Source: an uncultured Pelagibacteraceae bacterium
Lineage (GTDB): Bacteria > Pseudomonadota > Alphaproteobacteria > Pelagibacterales > Pelagibacteraceae
NCBI GenBank assembly: GCA_902623495.1
Contig: CACNTW010000002.1
Span: 1 to 64,000, forward strand
Direction: 5' to 3'
DNA length: 64,000 bases
The notes beneath the pieces are model-generated. The model did no database searches, was not told the DNA's origin, and worked only from the letters and a program-made list of their open reading frames with translations. Of this stretch, positions 25,663-37,810 are shown in pieces. The position numbers were made by a program, and so were the translations under genes. Each line of letters opens with the position of its first letter. The first letter of the stretch is position 1.

Positions 25663-26569
25663 TTGTAATTATTGTTCCTTTTCTAACCTTGTTCCCTAAT
25701 AAAAATTCGTTAATGAATTGAGGATTCTTGCCCTCTTTTTGTATCTCAATAATATTTATTGAATTTTCACCACATGCTATTGTCATTTGTTCGTCGATTA
25801 CTTCACCGATTTTACCTGACTGCTTGTTTATTTTGGCTTTTAATATTTTATATCTTTTATTTTTAAACTCAAACCATGCACCAGGTTTTGGATATAATCC
25901 ATTTATTTGAGCAATTATTTTATTAGCACTACTGTTCCAATCTATCTTTCCCTCTATTTTTTGAATTTTCTTTGCGTATGTAGCTTTTGTATGATCTTGT
26001 TCTTTAAATATTGCCTCTCCGTCTAAAACTTTTTGCACATTTTCTAAAATTTTTTCTGTGCTCAAACAAGATAATTTTTCAGACAAAGTTTCTGTATTAT
26101 CTTGGTCAAGAATATCTACTGAATATTTATTACATACTGGTCCAGAATCTAATTTTTCATTAATTTTCATAAATGATATTCCAGTTTTTTTTTCAATGTT
26201 TAAAATCGATCTTTGGATTGGTGCCGCCCCTCTCCATTTTGGTAATATTGAAGCATGAATATTCAAAAAACCTTTTTTACTCAAATCAAGAATTTTTTTT
26301 GAAATTAACTGTCCGTATGCAACAACAATGACAAGATCTAAATTTAATTCTTTAAGATATTCAAATTCTTCATCAATTTTTTTTGGGGTTTTAATTTCTA
26401 GATTAAGTTCCTCCGCACATTTATGAATTGGTGATTTCGTAAACTTTTGACCTCTATTTGATTTACTTGGAGGCTGAGAAAAAACACAGTTAATTTTATA
26501 TTTTTGATTAATTTTTTTTAGAATAGGTACAGCAAACTGCGGCGTACCCATGAATACAATATTTGACAT
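25655..26569 (-). CDS. fmt: Methionyl-tRNA formyltransferase
   Basis: Formylates initiator Met-tRNA; 304 aa. GTPQFAVPIL at the start, the formyl-THF site HASILPKWRGAAPIQ, and the C-terminal RNA-binding beta-barrel domain from about residue 205. It lies 0 bases after def and overlaps truA, so the three are one translational unit. Confidence 0.96.
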   Translation of the reverse strand: MSNIVFMGTPQFAVPILKKINQKYKINCVFSQPPSKSNRGQKFTKSPIHKCAEELNLEIKTPKKIDEEFEYLKELNLDLVIVVAYGQLISKKILDLSKKGFLNIHASILPKWRGAAPIQRSILNIEKKTGISFMKINEKLDSGPVCNKYSVDILDQDNTETLSEKLSCLSTEKILENVQKVLDGEAIFKEQDHTKATYAKKIQKIEGKIDWNSSANKIIAQINGLYPKPGAWFEFKNKRYKILKAKINKQSGKIGEVIDEQMTIACGENSINIIEIQKEGKNPQFINEFLLGNKVRKGTIITSE

Positions 26570-27091
26570 TTAAACAACAAATCTATTAGAAGTTTTTTGT
26601 TTAGACAATTTTTTTATTATTAAATCTTTTTTTATTTTAGACAAATAATCAATGATTAGTTTTCCATCTAAGTGATTTATTTCATGTTGTAAACATGTTG
26701 AGAGTAGTCCATCACATTCCATTTCTTTCTTATCACCATTTTCATCTATATAAGATACGGTACAAATTTCTGGTCTCTCTATCTCAATAAAGGTATTGGG
26801 TATTGATAAACAACCTTCCTCATATGTAGACATTTTTTGACTAAGAGTTTTTATTTGTGGATTAATAAAACATAAAGGTTTTTTTTCATTTTCATTTTTT
26901 GAGACATCTAAAACAACTACTCTTTTAAGGATTCCAACTTGAACAGCTGCTAAACCTATGCCATTGTGATGGTACATAGTTTCAAATAAATCTTTTATGA
27001 GTTTTTTTTCATTAACATCAACTCTATTTAAAGGTTCAGATTTTTTTCTAAGAATATCATCAGGTACTGTGATTAGTTTTTTTACTGACAT
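26570..27091 (-). CDS. def: Peptide deformylase
   Basis: Removes the N-formyl group from nascent proteins; 173 aa. Motif 1 is GIGLAAVQVG, motif 2 EEGCLSIP (metal Cys), motif 3 QHEINHLDG (HExxH, metal His and catalytic Glu). It begins 14 bases downstream of the 579-aa protein gene and abuts fmt. Confidence 0.96.
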   Translation of the reverse strand: MSVKKLITVPDDILRKKSEPLNRVDVNEKKLIKDLFETMYHHNGIGLAAVQVGILKRVVVLDVSKNENEKKPLCFINPQIKTLSQKMSTYEEGCLSIPNTFIEIERPEICTVSYIDENGDKKEMECDGLLSTCLQHEINHLDGKLIIDYLSKIKKDLIIKKLSKQKTSNRFVV

Positions 27092-27105
27092 AATTTATTT
27101 ATTGT

Positions 27106-28845
27106 TTAGACTTTTAAAGGTAAGACTTCTATTAGAATTTCATTCCTTAAATCTACATTTTTTAGCTCATTCATAGTTGAAACTAATAAATTCACTGTGT
27201 TTATATCTAGATCTTCAAGGTTACTTTCACCAACAATATCTACTATTTTAATTAATAATAAGCCTAACTCTCCATTCGATAGCATCTGTTTTATATCAGA
27301 GGAAAATTGAAAGTTGTATTCATAAAGGTTTGAGTATTTTTTATCTATTTTTACACCATCTGATTTAAGCGATTCAATAAGAATCATATCTTTTGTAGAA
27401 AAAACATATTTTTTGTTTCTTTTAATTTTTTTCAAAATATCATTTGTTTCCTTTTCAGCTTTTGGCAAACTAGTTTTATTTAAAAAGTAATTTAATAATT
27501 TTGATTGATGTATTTTTTTGTTATTAAATTTTATCTTTCTCTCTTTTTTTAACTTGTTGTTGGTATGATTTTCATAAAAGGTAGTAAAATTTGAGGGAAC
27601 ATCATCTTTTTTTATTTTTTTTAATATTACTTTGATTTCATTATCAAACGCATTATCTAATTTTTTTTTTTGGAAAGATTTATATAATTCAGAAGCCATA
27701 CTTAATCTTTGCTCAACATCAACAGATAAAAGTAATCTTTGATATAATAAAGCTCTGCCCTCATAATCTGGAAGTAGCTTATAAGCATCTTTGGCATTTA
27801 ATAGTTGTGTTATGTTAAATTGAAATTTTTTATATGTATCTAGTAGCTCTCTCTCATCAAACACATTTTCATGAGTTGCTCTTTCTAATAATCTCAAATC
27901 TTCTGGATTTTCAATATCAAAGGAATTTGCATTTTTAAGAATATTTGATGATGACAAATAATTCCAGATATATCTAGGTGAGTCCATTTTTGGCTCATAA
28001 TTAAAATCATTATTTGTTTTATGAGATAAGTGAAAATATAAAATATTTTCGTCTGAAATTATTTCATCTTTGCTTGCGTAGCCCATTAATATATTAAATT
28101 TATTTTCAAAAAAAGTGTCAATCTCATCCAATTCTTTTGACAAATCAAAAAGTAGTTGAGCTTGTTCTTTTTTATCCTCTAGAATTAAACAATAAATTTT
28201 AAAATTGTTTAAATATTTATCAGTAATAGCACCACTAATATTAAATATTTCACATGCTTTTTTTAATTCGGAGTTTGAAAGAAAATACTCTGAATAAAAT
28301 TTAATCAATTTATTTTTGTTTGAAACTTCAGAATTATTGATTAAAAATTCTTTAATTAATTCAAAATCTTTTTTGTTTATTAAATGATTAAACTTAAACT
28401 CTAAAAATTCCTCTTCAGTAATATTATTTGTTGGAATATATGAATTTGTTAGTAAAGCTATATCTAATATTTTTTTTGAAAATTCAGATAAGTTTCTATT
28501 TAAATTTTTATTTAATATACTTTTAATTAACTCACCATCACTGTTCGACCACATATCAATTTTTAGACCATTCTGCGCAGGATCATATAGTCCAGCTAAT
28601 TTTATAGTGGATGACTCGATCTCTTTATTTATCACTATCTCGGAACTGGATTGAACTGATAATGTTGTATTAGTATTTTGATTATTACTTGCGTTTATAT
28701 TTGAGGTTGAATTATCTTTGTTAATAATGTCTTTTTTTTCAATTTTCCAAATATCGATTGGTTCATTTGCAAAAGAATAATTATAAAAAAATAAAATTAA
28801 GGTTATTTTGAAAATTATTTTACTTAATTGTTTTAAAATTTTCAT
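27106..28845 (-). CDS. Uncharacterised envelope protein, signal peptide
   Basis: 579 aa of unknown function. A hydrophobic signal peptide (about residues 9-27, ending YSFANEP) indicates export. A low-complexity Ser/Asn linker (about 40-75) precedes GLYDPAQNGLKIDMW, after which the protein is mostly alpha-helical and may contain repeat-like helix pairs. I recall similar proteins in alphaproteobacteria but cannot place it in a named family. The upstream 46-aa membrane ORF overlaps its start, and def follows after 14 bases. Confidence 0.7.
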   Translation of the reverse strand: MKILKQLSKIIFKITLILFFYNYSFANEPIDIWKIEKKDIINKDNSTSNINASNNQNTNTTLSVQSSSEIVINKEIESSTIKLAGLYDPAQNGLKIDMWSNSDGELIKSILNKNLNRNLSEFSKKILDIALLTNSYIPTNNITEEEFLEFKFNHLINKKDFELIKEFLINNSEVSNKNKLIKFYSEYFLSNSELKKACEIFNISGAITDKYLNNFKIYCLILEDKKEQAQLLFDLSKELDEIDTFFENKFNILMGYASKDEIISDENILYFHLSHKTNNDFNYEPKMDSPRYIWNYLSSSNILKNANSFDIENPEDLRLLERATHENVFDERELLDTYKKFQFNITQLLNAKDAYKLLPDYEGRALLYQRLLLSVDVEQRLSMASELYKSFQKKKLDNAFDNEIKVILKKIKKDDVPSNFTTFYENHTNNKLKKERKIKFNNKKIHQSKLLNYFLNKTSLPKAEKETNDILKKIKRNKKYVFSTKDMILIESLKSDGVKIDKKYSNLYEYNFQFSSDIKQMLSNGELGLLLIKIVDIVGESNLEDLDINTVNLLVSTMNELKNVDLRNEILIEVLPLKV

Positions 28846-28960
28846 TAGGCAATATCACTTCAATTTTTTTGTTGGGGGATGGGAAATCAATCTGACTCAA
28901 AACAACAATAGATAAAATCAATATAAAAAAAATAATTCCAGCTTTAATTGCAAATTTCAT
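28820..28960 (-). CDS. Small 46-aa single-pass membrane protein
   Basis: 46 codons, missed by a length cut-off. Hydrophobic N-terminus (GIIFFILILSIVVLS) is a membrane anchor or signal, followed by IDFPSPNKKIEVILPNENF. The P-rich IxVxxPN segment resembles short envelope proteins I recall near the shikimate locus of alphaproteobacteria. Its end overlaps the start of the 579-aa exported protein by 26 bases, so the two are likely partners. Divergent from aroK by 96 bases. Confidence 0.65.
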   Translation of the reverse strand: MKFAIKAGIIFFILILSIVVLSQIDFPSPNKKIEVILPNENFKTIK

Positions 28961-29056
28961 ATTATGTTATATTTCTTTGTAGTATAATGTTTTAAAAGCA
29001 TATAATTTTGTAAAATCAAAATAAGACATATTTGTGTTTTTTCAACTTAGAAATAT

Positions 29057-29581
29057 ATGGAATCAAATAAAAATCTAGTTTTAGTAGGTATGATGGGCTC
29101 GGGAAAGACATTAATAGGAAAATTGATTTCTAAACAAACCAAACTTAAATTTATTGATATAGATAATAAAATTGAAGAAAAAGAAAAAATGAAAATTGCA
29201 GAAATTTTCAAAAAAAAGGGAGAAAAATACTTCCGTGAATGTGAAGAAGAAATAACATTATCATGTTTAAAAGGTGAGAAACAAATTTTATCACTAGGTG
29301 GAGGTGCATATATAAATACTAATATTAGGAAAGAATGTAAGAATAGTTCTTTTAGTTTTTGGTTGAATTGGAAAAAAGATATAATAATTAAAAGAATAAA
29401 TGGTAGCAAAAAAAGACCTCTGGCTATGACATTAAGTGAAACAGATCTAGAGAGACTAATAAATGAGAGAGCTAAAATATATAGTTTGGCAGACTTCACA
29501 ATTAATTGCGATCAGCTAAATAAAAATGAAATAGCAAATAAAATTATAAAAAAATATGAAACAAAAAATAATAAAGGTTAA
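29057..29581 (+). CDS. aroK: Shikimate kinase
   Basis: Phosphorylates shikimate in aromatic amino acid synthesis; 174 aa. P-loop GMMGSGKTLIGK, the shikimate-binding DIDNKIEE and RECEEE, and SLGGGAYI are present. Its end overlaps aroB by 26 bases. Confidence 0.96.
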   Translation: MESNKNLVLVGMMGSGKTLIGKLISKQTKLKFIDIDNKIEEKEKMKIAEIFKKKGEKYFRECEEEITLSCLKGEKQILSLGGGAYINTNIRKECKNSSFSFWLNWKKDIIIKRINGSKKRPLAMTLSETDLERLINERAKIYSLADFTINCDQLNKNEIANKIIKKYETKNNKG

Positions 29582-30671
29582 AACTAAAAGTAAAAATTAC
29601 GAAGTTCATATTGGTACCAATCTAATTCCAAAACTGAAAAATATTTTAAAAAAAAATAAAGTATTATTTTCTAAATGTTTGATTGTAATTGACAGTAAGA
29701 TACCAAAAATATTTAGAACATTACTCTTAAGAAATTTAAAAAATCGAAAAATTTATACTTTAAATTTTAATGCAAATGAAAAAAATAAAAGTTACTTAAG
29801 TATTGACAAAATACATAATGTTTTATTTAAAAATAATTTTTATAGAGAGGACTGTATAATTTCATTTGGTGGAGGAATTACAGGAGATGTAGTTGGATAT
29901 GCAGCCAGCACATATAAAAGAGGAATAAAATTTATTAATATACCTTCCACTTTATTAGCTCAAGTCGACTCTTCTATAGGCGGAAAAACAGGTATTAACA
30001 ATAAATTTGGAAAAAATCTTGTAGGAAGTTTTTATCAGCCAGATTTAGTAATTTCAGATATTAATTTACTACATACCCTCCCAAAAAGAGAAATTATATG
30101 TGGATATGCCGAAATATTAAAAAGTAGTTTAATTGATAGCAAAAAAAATTTTGTTTTTTTAGATAAAAATTTTAATAATATTTTAAACCTAAAAGGAAAT
30201 TTTATAATTAACGCAATTTTAAATAGCTGTTTATTAAAAAAAAAAATTATCGAAAAGGATGAAAAAGAAAAAAATTTAAGAAAATCTCTAAATCTTGGTC
30301 ATACTTTTGCTCACGCATATGAGGCAACTCTTGGTTATTCAAAAAAATTAAATCATGGAGAAGCTGTTATATTTGGTTTGATGAACGCTGTAAATTTTAG
30401 TAAAGAAAAAAAAATTATTTCAGATCCAAATTCAGAATTAATAAATAATCATATTAAAAAGATAGAAATTAAAAATAAATATAAAGATCTTTTTAATAAA
30501 AGGAAAATTACATCAATTCTAAATTTTATGAAAAGTGATAAAAAAAATAAATCAGATAGCATAAACTTAATATTAATTAGGAATTTTGGTAAATTAAACT
30601 TAAATTATCAGGCCAAATCTGGTGAATTGAATAAGTTTTTATTAAAAGAATTAAATAAAGCTAATTTGTAA
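29556..30671 (+). CDS. aroB: 3-dehydroquinate synthase
   Basis: Second step of the shikimate pathway; NAD and zinc enzyme, 371 aa. GGGITGDVVGYAA, IPSTLLAQVDSSIGGKTGIN and the zinc ligands in NLGHTFAHAYE and LNHGEAV match the family. The aroK-aroB overlap is typical; the gene converges on bolA with a 21-base overlap. Confidence 0.96.
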   Translation: MKQKIIKVKTKSKNYEVHIGTNLIPKLKNILKKNKVLFSKCLIVIDSKIPKIFRTLLLRNLKNRKIYTLNFNANEKNKSYLSIDKIHNVLFKNNFYREDCIISFGGGITGDVVGYAASTYKRGIKFINIPSTLLAQVDSSIGGKTGINNKFGKNLVGSFYQPDLVISDINLLHTLPKREIICGYAEILKSSLIDSKKNFVFLDKNFNNILNLKGNFIINAILNSCLLKKKIIEKDEKEKNLRKSLNLGHTFAHAYEATLGYSKKLNHGEAVIFGLMNAVNFSKEKKIISDPNSELINNHIKKIEIKNKYKDLFNKRKITSILNFMKSDKKNKSDSINLILIRNFGKLNLNYQAKSGELNKFLLKELNKANL

Positions 30672-30911
30672 AGAATGAATATCAGTTTTCAGTTCTTCGC
30701 TTAAAATTTTATAAATTACTTTATTAGACTGAATTCTATTCATTTTTTTTAATATATCAGAATTTATTTCTAATTTAATATGAAATTTGCCTTTCTGATG
30801 TGAATTATGTTTTAAATGCTTATAAGTGTTGTCAATTATCTTTGCGTCTTTTATAGAAGCATCTTTCAAAAGTTTATTTTCAATTTTTTTTGAAAGTTGA
30901 TTAATATCCAT
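30651..30911 (-). CDS. bolA: BolA family protein
   Basis: 86 aa, a KH-like fold protein that works with monothiol glutaredoxins in iron-sulfur handling. HNSHQKGKFHIKLEI with the invariant His, and SNKVIYKILSEEL before a conserved helix are family features. It is divergent from the J-domain gene, with a very short intergenic gap (about 20 bases), and convergent with aroB. Confidence 0.9.
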   Translation of the reverse strand: MDINQLSKKIENKLLKDASIKDAKIIDNTYKHLKHNSHQKGKFHIKLEINSDILKKMNRIQSNKVIYKILSEELKTDIHSLQISFI

Positions 30912-30931
30912 TAAACTTGATATTATATAAT

Positions 30932-31465
30932 ATGAAAAATATTTGTGAATGGAATAATTGTAATGAAGAGGGACTTTACAAAGCTCCGAAAGAAAAGGAT
31001 AACAGCAAAGAATATAGGCTTCTCTGTCTTGAGCATGTAAGAAAGTTTAATAAAAGCTGGAATTATTTTTCAGGTATGAGCGACGAACAAGTAATCAACT
31101 TTTTAAAATCTGACATGACATGGCATAAGCCAACACAGAGTTTTAGTTCTTCAGATAATTTTTTCAAAATATTGTGGAATAATACTTTAAAAGATGAAAA
31201 TGGAAAATTTAAAGATTTTAGTAACTTGAATCATATGAATAAGTTTAAGTTTAATAGTAATGATCTTAAAGCCTTTGAAATTTTGGGTGTTGGAGTTGGT
31301 TTAAAATGGGCCAAAATACAAGAAAAATTCAAAAGACTTGTGAAAAAATTTCACCCTGATATGAATGCTGGCAATAAAAAATTTGAAGATAAGCTTAAGG
31401 TAATAACTTTAGCTTATACCCAACTAAAAAATACTTATAAGGACAAAATTGACAACAAATATTGA
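30932..31465 (+). CDS. J-domain protein (DnaJ-like)
   Basis: 177 aa. An N-terminal zinc-like region ([11 protein letters not shown], then [22 protein letters not shown]) precedes a C-terminal J domain with the HPD motif KFHPDMNAG near residue 150. It should stimulate an Hsp70 ATPase. I use the ATG at 30932; an upstream in-frame TTG would add 5 residues. It overlaps the cobS start by 17 bases, so it is cotranscribed with cobS-cobT. This dnaJ-cobS-cobT order is common in alphaproteobacteria. Confidence 0.88.
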   Translation: MKNICEWNNCNEEGLYKAPKEKDNSKEYRLLCLEHVRKFNKSWNYFSGMSDEQVINFLKSDMTWHKPTQSFSSSDNFFKILWNNTLKDENGKFKDFSNLNHMNKFKFNSNDLKAFEILGVGVGLKWAKIQEKFKRLVKKFHPDMNAGNKKFEDKLKVITLAYTQLKNTYKDKIDNKY

Positions 31466-32423
31466 ACAGACCCCAGATATTAAATTATCGATTAAACAAA
31501 CATTCGGAATTGATTCTGATATGGAAGTGGACGCATTTTCAAAAAAAACTGATTATGTGCCAGATATAGATAAAACTTATAAATTTGATAAAGACACAAC
31601 TTTAGCAATCCTCTCTGGATTTTCATTTAATAAGAGAGTTCTTGTACAAGGTTATCATGGAACAGGTAAATCCACACATATAGAACAAATTGCAGCTAGA
31701 TTAAACTGGCCATGTATTAGAATTAACTTAGATAGCCATGTTAGTAGAATAGATTTAATTGGTAAAGACTCAATTGTAATCAAAGATGGAAAACAAGTTA
31801 CAGAATTTAAAGAAGGAATTCTTCCTTGGTCCATACAAAATCCAGTAGCTTTAGTATTTGATGAATATGATGCTGGTAGACCAGATGTGATGTTTGTAAT
31901 TCAAAGAGTTTTGGAAGCTGAGGGAAATTTTACTTTATTAGATAAGAATAAGGTTATTAAACAAAATAAATATTTTAGATTATTCGCAACTTCAAATACT
32001 GTTGGTTTGGGAGATACAACTGGACTTTATCATGGTACACAACAAATAAACCAGGGACAGATGGATAGATGGAACATCGTTACAACATTAAATTATTTAG
32101 CTTTGGAAAAAGAAATGGAAATTATTTTAGGAAAAAACAAGTCCCTAGATAATAATAAAGGTAAAGAGAGAGTTGCAAACATGATAAAAGTTGCGACATT
32201 AACAAGAAAAGGCTTTATGGCTGGAGATATTTCAACTGTTATGAGTCCTAGGACAGTACTACATTGGGCGGAAAATTCTGAAATATTTAAAGACGTGGGC
32301 TATGCATTCAGAGTAACTTTTTTAAATAAATGTGATGATGTAGAAAAGAATACAATCGCAGAATACTATCAAAGATGTTTTGGCGAAGAATTGCCAGAGT
32401 CGATGATAAATATTCAGGTTTAA
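31449..32423 (+). CDS. cobS: AAA+ ATPase, cobaltochelatase subunit CobS family
   Basis: 324 aa. MoxR-type AAA+ ATPase: Walker [16 protein letters not shown], Walker [10 protein letters not shown], sensor ATSNTVG. In B12-making alphaproteobacteria CobS works with CobT and CobN to insert cobalt. The start codon is TTG with AAGGA 5 bases upstream. Its TAA overlaps the cobT ATG (TAATG). No cobN or other B12 gene is visible here; a chaperone role with CobT on another target is possible. Confidence 0.9.
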   Translation: MTTNIEQTPDIKLSIKQTFGIDSDMEVDAFSKKTDYVPDIDKTYKFDKDTTLAILSGFSFNKRVLVQGYHGTGKSTHIEQIAARLNWPCIRINLDSHVSRIDLIGKDSIVIKDGKQVTEFKEGILPWSIQNPVALVFDEYDAGRPDVMFVIQRVLEAEGNFTLLDKNKVIKQNKYFRLFATSNTVGLGDTTGLYHGTQQINQGQMDRWNIVTTLNYLALEKEMEIILGKNKSLDNNKGKERVANMIKVATLTRKGFMAGDISTVMSPRTVLHWAENSEIFKDVGYAFRVTFLNKCDDVEKNTIAEYYQRCFGEELPESMINIQV

Positions 32424-34213
32424 TGAACAAAGATGATCTTATAAAAGAGCAATTTAAACAAGCTTTAAATTCAACGATTAAAGCGATTTCAGGTGAAACA
32501 TATCCATTAAAAGACAAAAAAAATTTAAAAGAATTTAATATTTCTAAATTTGATAATTTAAAAGATAAAGAAAACTTTATTAAATTAAGAGCCGAGGCAG
32601 ATTCGGAGGCATTAAAAAGGAAATTTTCTGATAATTCTACTCTGGAACAAAATATTCCAAAAACACCTACTTGTCATACGCTGTATAAAATTTCTGAGAA
32701 AATAAGATATGAACTTTTAGGATCACAAATGATGAGGGGAATTTCTAAAAATTTAATGAGCAAATATAAAAATAAGATAAGCACTGCAAAATCTGAAAAC
32801 ATAAAAAAGAAAGAAGAGTCTAATGTTTCTGAAGCTTTTGAATATTACATGCTTAATAAACTAATGAATGTAAGTTTATCAGAAAGTGCTGAAAAAATTT
32901 TATCATATTGGAAAGATGATTTTGAAAAATCTTTAGATAAACACATAAATTTTTTAAAAGAAAATGCAGAGAATCAGGACATATACAATTCTAAAATATC
33001 GGAAATTCTTCAGAACATGGAAATCTTCGAGTCTGAAGAAGAAAATAAAAAAGAAGAGCAGAAAGAAGATGAGCGGGATAGTAATAATTCAAAGGACGAT
33101 CAAAAAACAGATAGTGGAGACTCTCAGGAAAGAGAAGAGGAAGATAGTATAAATGAAGGTGTTGATAGTTCTGATGAAATGAATGAGTTTAGACTTGATG
33201 AACAATTAGGAAATGATGATGCTGAAAATAGTGAAATAGAAAATATTGTTCAGAAAAAAAATTTAGGAATAAGTAATAGAGAATATAAAATATATACTTC
33301 AGAATTTGATGAGATAGCAAAAGCAGAAACATTGGAAAACTCAGAGGAAATTTCTAAATTAAGAAAAAATTTAGATCAACAGTTAACTAGTTTCCAAGAC
33401 ATAATTACGAAACTCGCAAATAAATTGCAAAGGCAGTTACTTGCAAAACAAAATAGATCTTGGGAATTTGATCTTGAAGAAGGTTTATTAGATAGTTCAA
33501 AATTACCAAGAATAATAATTGATCCATATAATTCTCTTTCTTTTAAAAAAGAGAAAGATTTAGAGTTTAAAGATACAGTTGTGACTTTACTCATTGATAA
33601 TTCAGGATCAATGAGAGGAAGGCCAATTACTATTGCCGCTCTTTGTGCTGATATATTGTCTAGAACATTAGAAAGATGCTCGGTTAAAGCAGAAATTCTT
33701 GGTTTCACAACAAAGAATTGGAAGGGTGGTAAGAGCAGAGAAAAGTGGAATAAACTTGGAAAATTAAAAAATCCAGGACGTTTAAATGATTTAAGACACA
33801 TAATTTATAAATCTGCTGACACTCACTGGAGACAATCAAAAAAAAATTTAGGCTTAATGCTAAAAGAGGGTCTGCTTAAAGAAAATATTGATGGAGAAGC
33901 TATTACTTGGGCTTTCAATAGACTTAAGAAAAGAAAAGAAGAAAGGAAAATTCTTATGGTTATTTCGGATGGTGCTCCAGTTGATGATTCAACATTATCT
34001 GTTAACTCGGGTGATTTTTTAGAAAAACATCTAAAACAAACTGTAAAATTAATAGAAAACAAAAGCGATATCGAAATTCTTGCAATAGGTATTGGTCACG
34101 ATGTTTCGAGGTATTACAAAAAAGCGATAAAAATTGCTGATGTTCAAGAGTTAGGTGATGTAATGATTGGTCAGCTTAGTGGTTTGTTTGAAAATAATAA
34201 AAAATTACACTAA
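32423..34213 (+). CDS. cobT: VWA-domain protein, cobaltochelatase subunit CobT family
   Basis: About 596 aa. N-terminal helical part, a strongly acidic linker (about 205-280), and a C-terminal von Willebrand A domain whose MIDAS begins [14 protein letters not shown]. This is the CobT layout (chelatase metal-ion scaffold with an AAA+ partner). I start it at the ATG overlapping the cobS stop; a longer frame would add 16 residues. It converges on the RegB-like gene with a 9-base overlap. Confidence 0.9.
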   Translation: MNKDDLIKEQFKQALNSTIKAISGETYPLKDKKNLKEFNISKFDNLKDKENFIKLRAEADSEALKRKFSDNSTLEQNIPKTPTCHTLYKISEKIRYELLGSQMMRGISKNLMSKYKNKISTAKSENIKKKEESNVSEAFEYYMLNKLMNVSLSESAEKILSYWKDDFEKSLDKHINFLKENAENQDIYNSKISEILQNMEIFESEEENKKEEQKEDERDSNNSKDDQKTDSGDSQEREEEDSINEGVDSSDEMNEFRLDEQLGNDDAENSEIENIVQKKNLGISNREYKIYTSEFDEIAKAETLENSEEISKLRKNLDQQLTSFQDIITKLANKLQRQLLAKQNRSWEFDLEEGLLDSSKLPRIIIDPYNSLSFKKEKDLEFKDTVVTLLIDNSGSMRGRPITIAALCADILSRTLERCSVKAEILGFTTKNWKGGKSREKWNKLGKLKNPGRLNDLRHIIYKSADTHWRQSKKNLGLMLKEGLLKENIDGEAITWAFNRLKKRKEERKILMVISDGAPVDDSTLSVNSGDFLEKHLKQTVKLIENKSDIEILAIGIGHDVSRYYKKAIKIADVQELGDVMIGQLSGLFENNKKLH

Positions 34214-35485
34214 TTTTTTTAAATTTTTATTTTCCCACTCTATTTTAACTTCAGCTCCACCTCTAGTTTCTGAATTTCTAATTGTTATTTTTGCAGAATT
34301 TTTTTCTAATAAAGTTTTGCCTATAAAAATCCCTAAGCCTAATCCAGTTTTTTTATTATCTTTAGGTTTAATTGTCTTAATATAGGGTTCTCCAATCTTA
34401 TTAATTATATCTTTTGGTATACCAGGGCCATCATCCTCTATTGTTATTTCGGTCTTTTGACTGTCGCTTTTGATAGCAATATAGATATTTTCATTTGAAA
34501 ATTTGTTAGCATTTCCTATGAAATTCCTCAAACCATAAACAATTTCAACAGATTTTAATATTTCAAATGAGTTGGAATCTTGCTCTTTATCAATATTGAA
34601 ATTCTTATTTGAAATTTCCTTAAATGAGTTAACTATCTCACTAATATAATCGTAAAGCGTTTTATTTTTGTCAATAAAATCATCTTCTATAGTTGGATTT
34701 AATGTTAGTTTTTTTAAAATATCATTACACCTATTAACCTGACTAATTAATAGTTCAAGATCTTTTTTTACATCATCATTGTCTTTAAATTGATCAAAAA
34801 GATCGTGAGAAATAATTTTAATTGTGGACAAAGGAGTTCCGAATGAATGAGCTGCGGCTGCGGCTTGTCCCCCAAGTGAAACTAGTTCGTGTTCTTTAGA
34901 AATTACTTCTTGGATTTTATCCAAAGCATCTTTCCTAAGGTTTGTTTCTTGTCCAAAAATAAATGCAAAATAGTTCAAAAAAAATAATGCAATTATCAAT
35001 GCTAAAGGAATTGCATAATAAAAGTACAAGCTAATACTATATTCATCTAATGGTTTAGGTAGTTTATAATGATAGAAAGTTAAAAATATAATCGAAGCTA
35101 GAGTAATTAAAATTAAAGCAATATTTGTTTTTATATTTAAATTAGATGCAGCAAATACACTTGGTATCAAAAGAAATATTGAAAATGGGTTTAAAATACC
35201 TCCAGATAAGTAAAGTAAAGCACTCAATTGAAGGATATCTAAAGATAAAAAATTAAAAGAGGTTATATTTGAAAGTATTGGTTTTTTATAAAAAAACATT
35301 AAGTAGAAGTTACTTAAAGCTCCAATAAAAATAATTAGATTAGATAAAATAAAGTCGAATTCAAAATCAAAAATAAATTTTACCGTGTTTATAGTTATAA
35401 ACTGACCTAAAATTCCAATCCATCTTAAATTTATATAAGTAGACTTATTCAATGATGCTGCTTTGACAGATTGTTTTAAATCCAT
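34205..35485 (-). CDS. regB: RegB/PrrB-like redox-sensing histidine kinase
   Basis: 426 aa. Six hydrophobic segments (about 20-180), with GGILNPF (95-101), the GGxxNPF ubiquinone-binding motif of RegB. The phosphoacceptor is H213 in [14 protein letters not shown] Cys at residue 253 lies 40 residues later, the spacing of H225 and the redox Cys265 of Rhodobacter RegB. The ATPase domain (GNANKFS N-box, DDGPGIP, GLGLGIF) follows. It would sense respiratory/quinone redox state; no regA partner is in the window. gyrB lies directly upstream after one base. Confidence 0.88.
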   Translation of the reverse strand: MDLKQSVKAASLNKSTYINLRWIGILGQFITINTVKFIFDFEFDFILSNLIIFIGALSNFYLMFFYKKPILSNITSFNFLSLDILQLSALLYLSGGILNPFSIFLLIPSVFAASNLNIKTNIALILITLASIIFLTFYHYKLPKPLDEYSISLYFYYAIPLALIIALFFLNYFAFIFGQETNLRKDALDKIQEVISKEHELVSLGGQAAAAAHSFGTPLSTIKIISHDLFDQFKDNDDVKKDLELLISQVNRCNDILKKLTLNPTIEDDFIDKNKTLYDYISEIVNSFKEISNKNFNIDKEQDSNSFEILKSVEIVYGLRNFIGNANKFSNENIYIAIKSDSQKTEITIEDDGPGIPKDIINKIGEPYIKTIKPKDNKKTGLGLGIFIGKTLLEKNSAKITIRNSETRGGAEVKIEWENKNLKKLV

Positions 35486-37549
<2,064 letters not shown>

Positions 37550-37713
37550 TTAATATGGAAGAAATTTTTATAACATTTTTACAAAAAATTTAAAAATGGT
37601 AGAAGTGCAAATACTTAAATAAGTGTTGAATACCAACGTTTTTTTGATGCTTTTTAGATTTTTTTTCTATTTCTTTAAAACCTGTCAAAAAGATCATTTT
37701 TCTAATAAAAATA

Positions 37714-37803
37714 TGGCGGAGAGAATGGGATTCGAACCCATGATAGAGTTTCCCCTATACACGCTTTCCAAGCGTGCGCCTTCAACCACTCGGCCACCTC
37801 TCC
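37714..37803 (-). tRNA. tRNA-Ser (GGA)
   Basis: 90-base class II tRNA with a long variable arm and encoded CCA. Acceptor GGAGAGG pairs with TCTCTCC (last pair G-U), anticodon loop TTGGAAA (anticodon GGA), D-arm begins GCCGAGTGG, T-arm GGTTCGAATCCC. Lies just upstream of gyrB, downstream of lepA, all on the minus strand. Confidence 0.97.
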
Positions 37804-37810
37804 AAAATAC

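Noticed and set aside
28983..28988. A perfect TATAAT ahead of aroK as a promoter
   Set aside because: No convincing -35 element at the right spacing, and such hexamers are frequent in this base composition.
30917..30931. Upstream TTG start for the J-domain protein
   Set aside because: Adds only five residues with no ribosome site; the ATG at 30932 is more natural.
32375..32422. 16-residue longer cobT start inside cobS
   Set aside because: The ATG overlapping the cobS stop (TAATG) matches the operon style and gives the usual CobT N-terminus.
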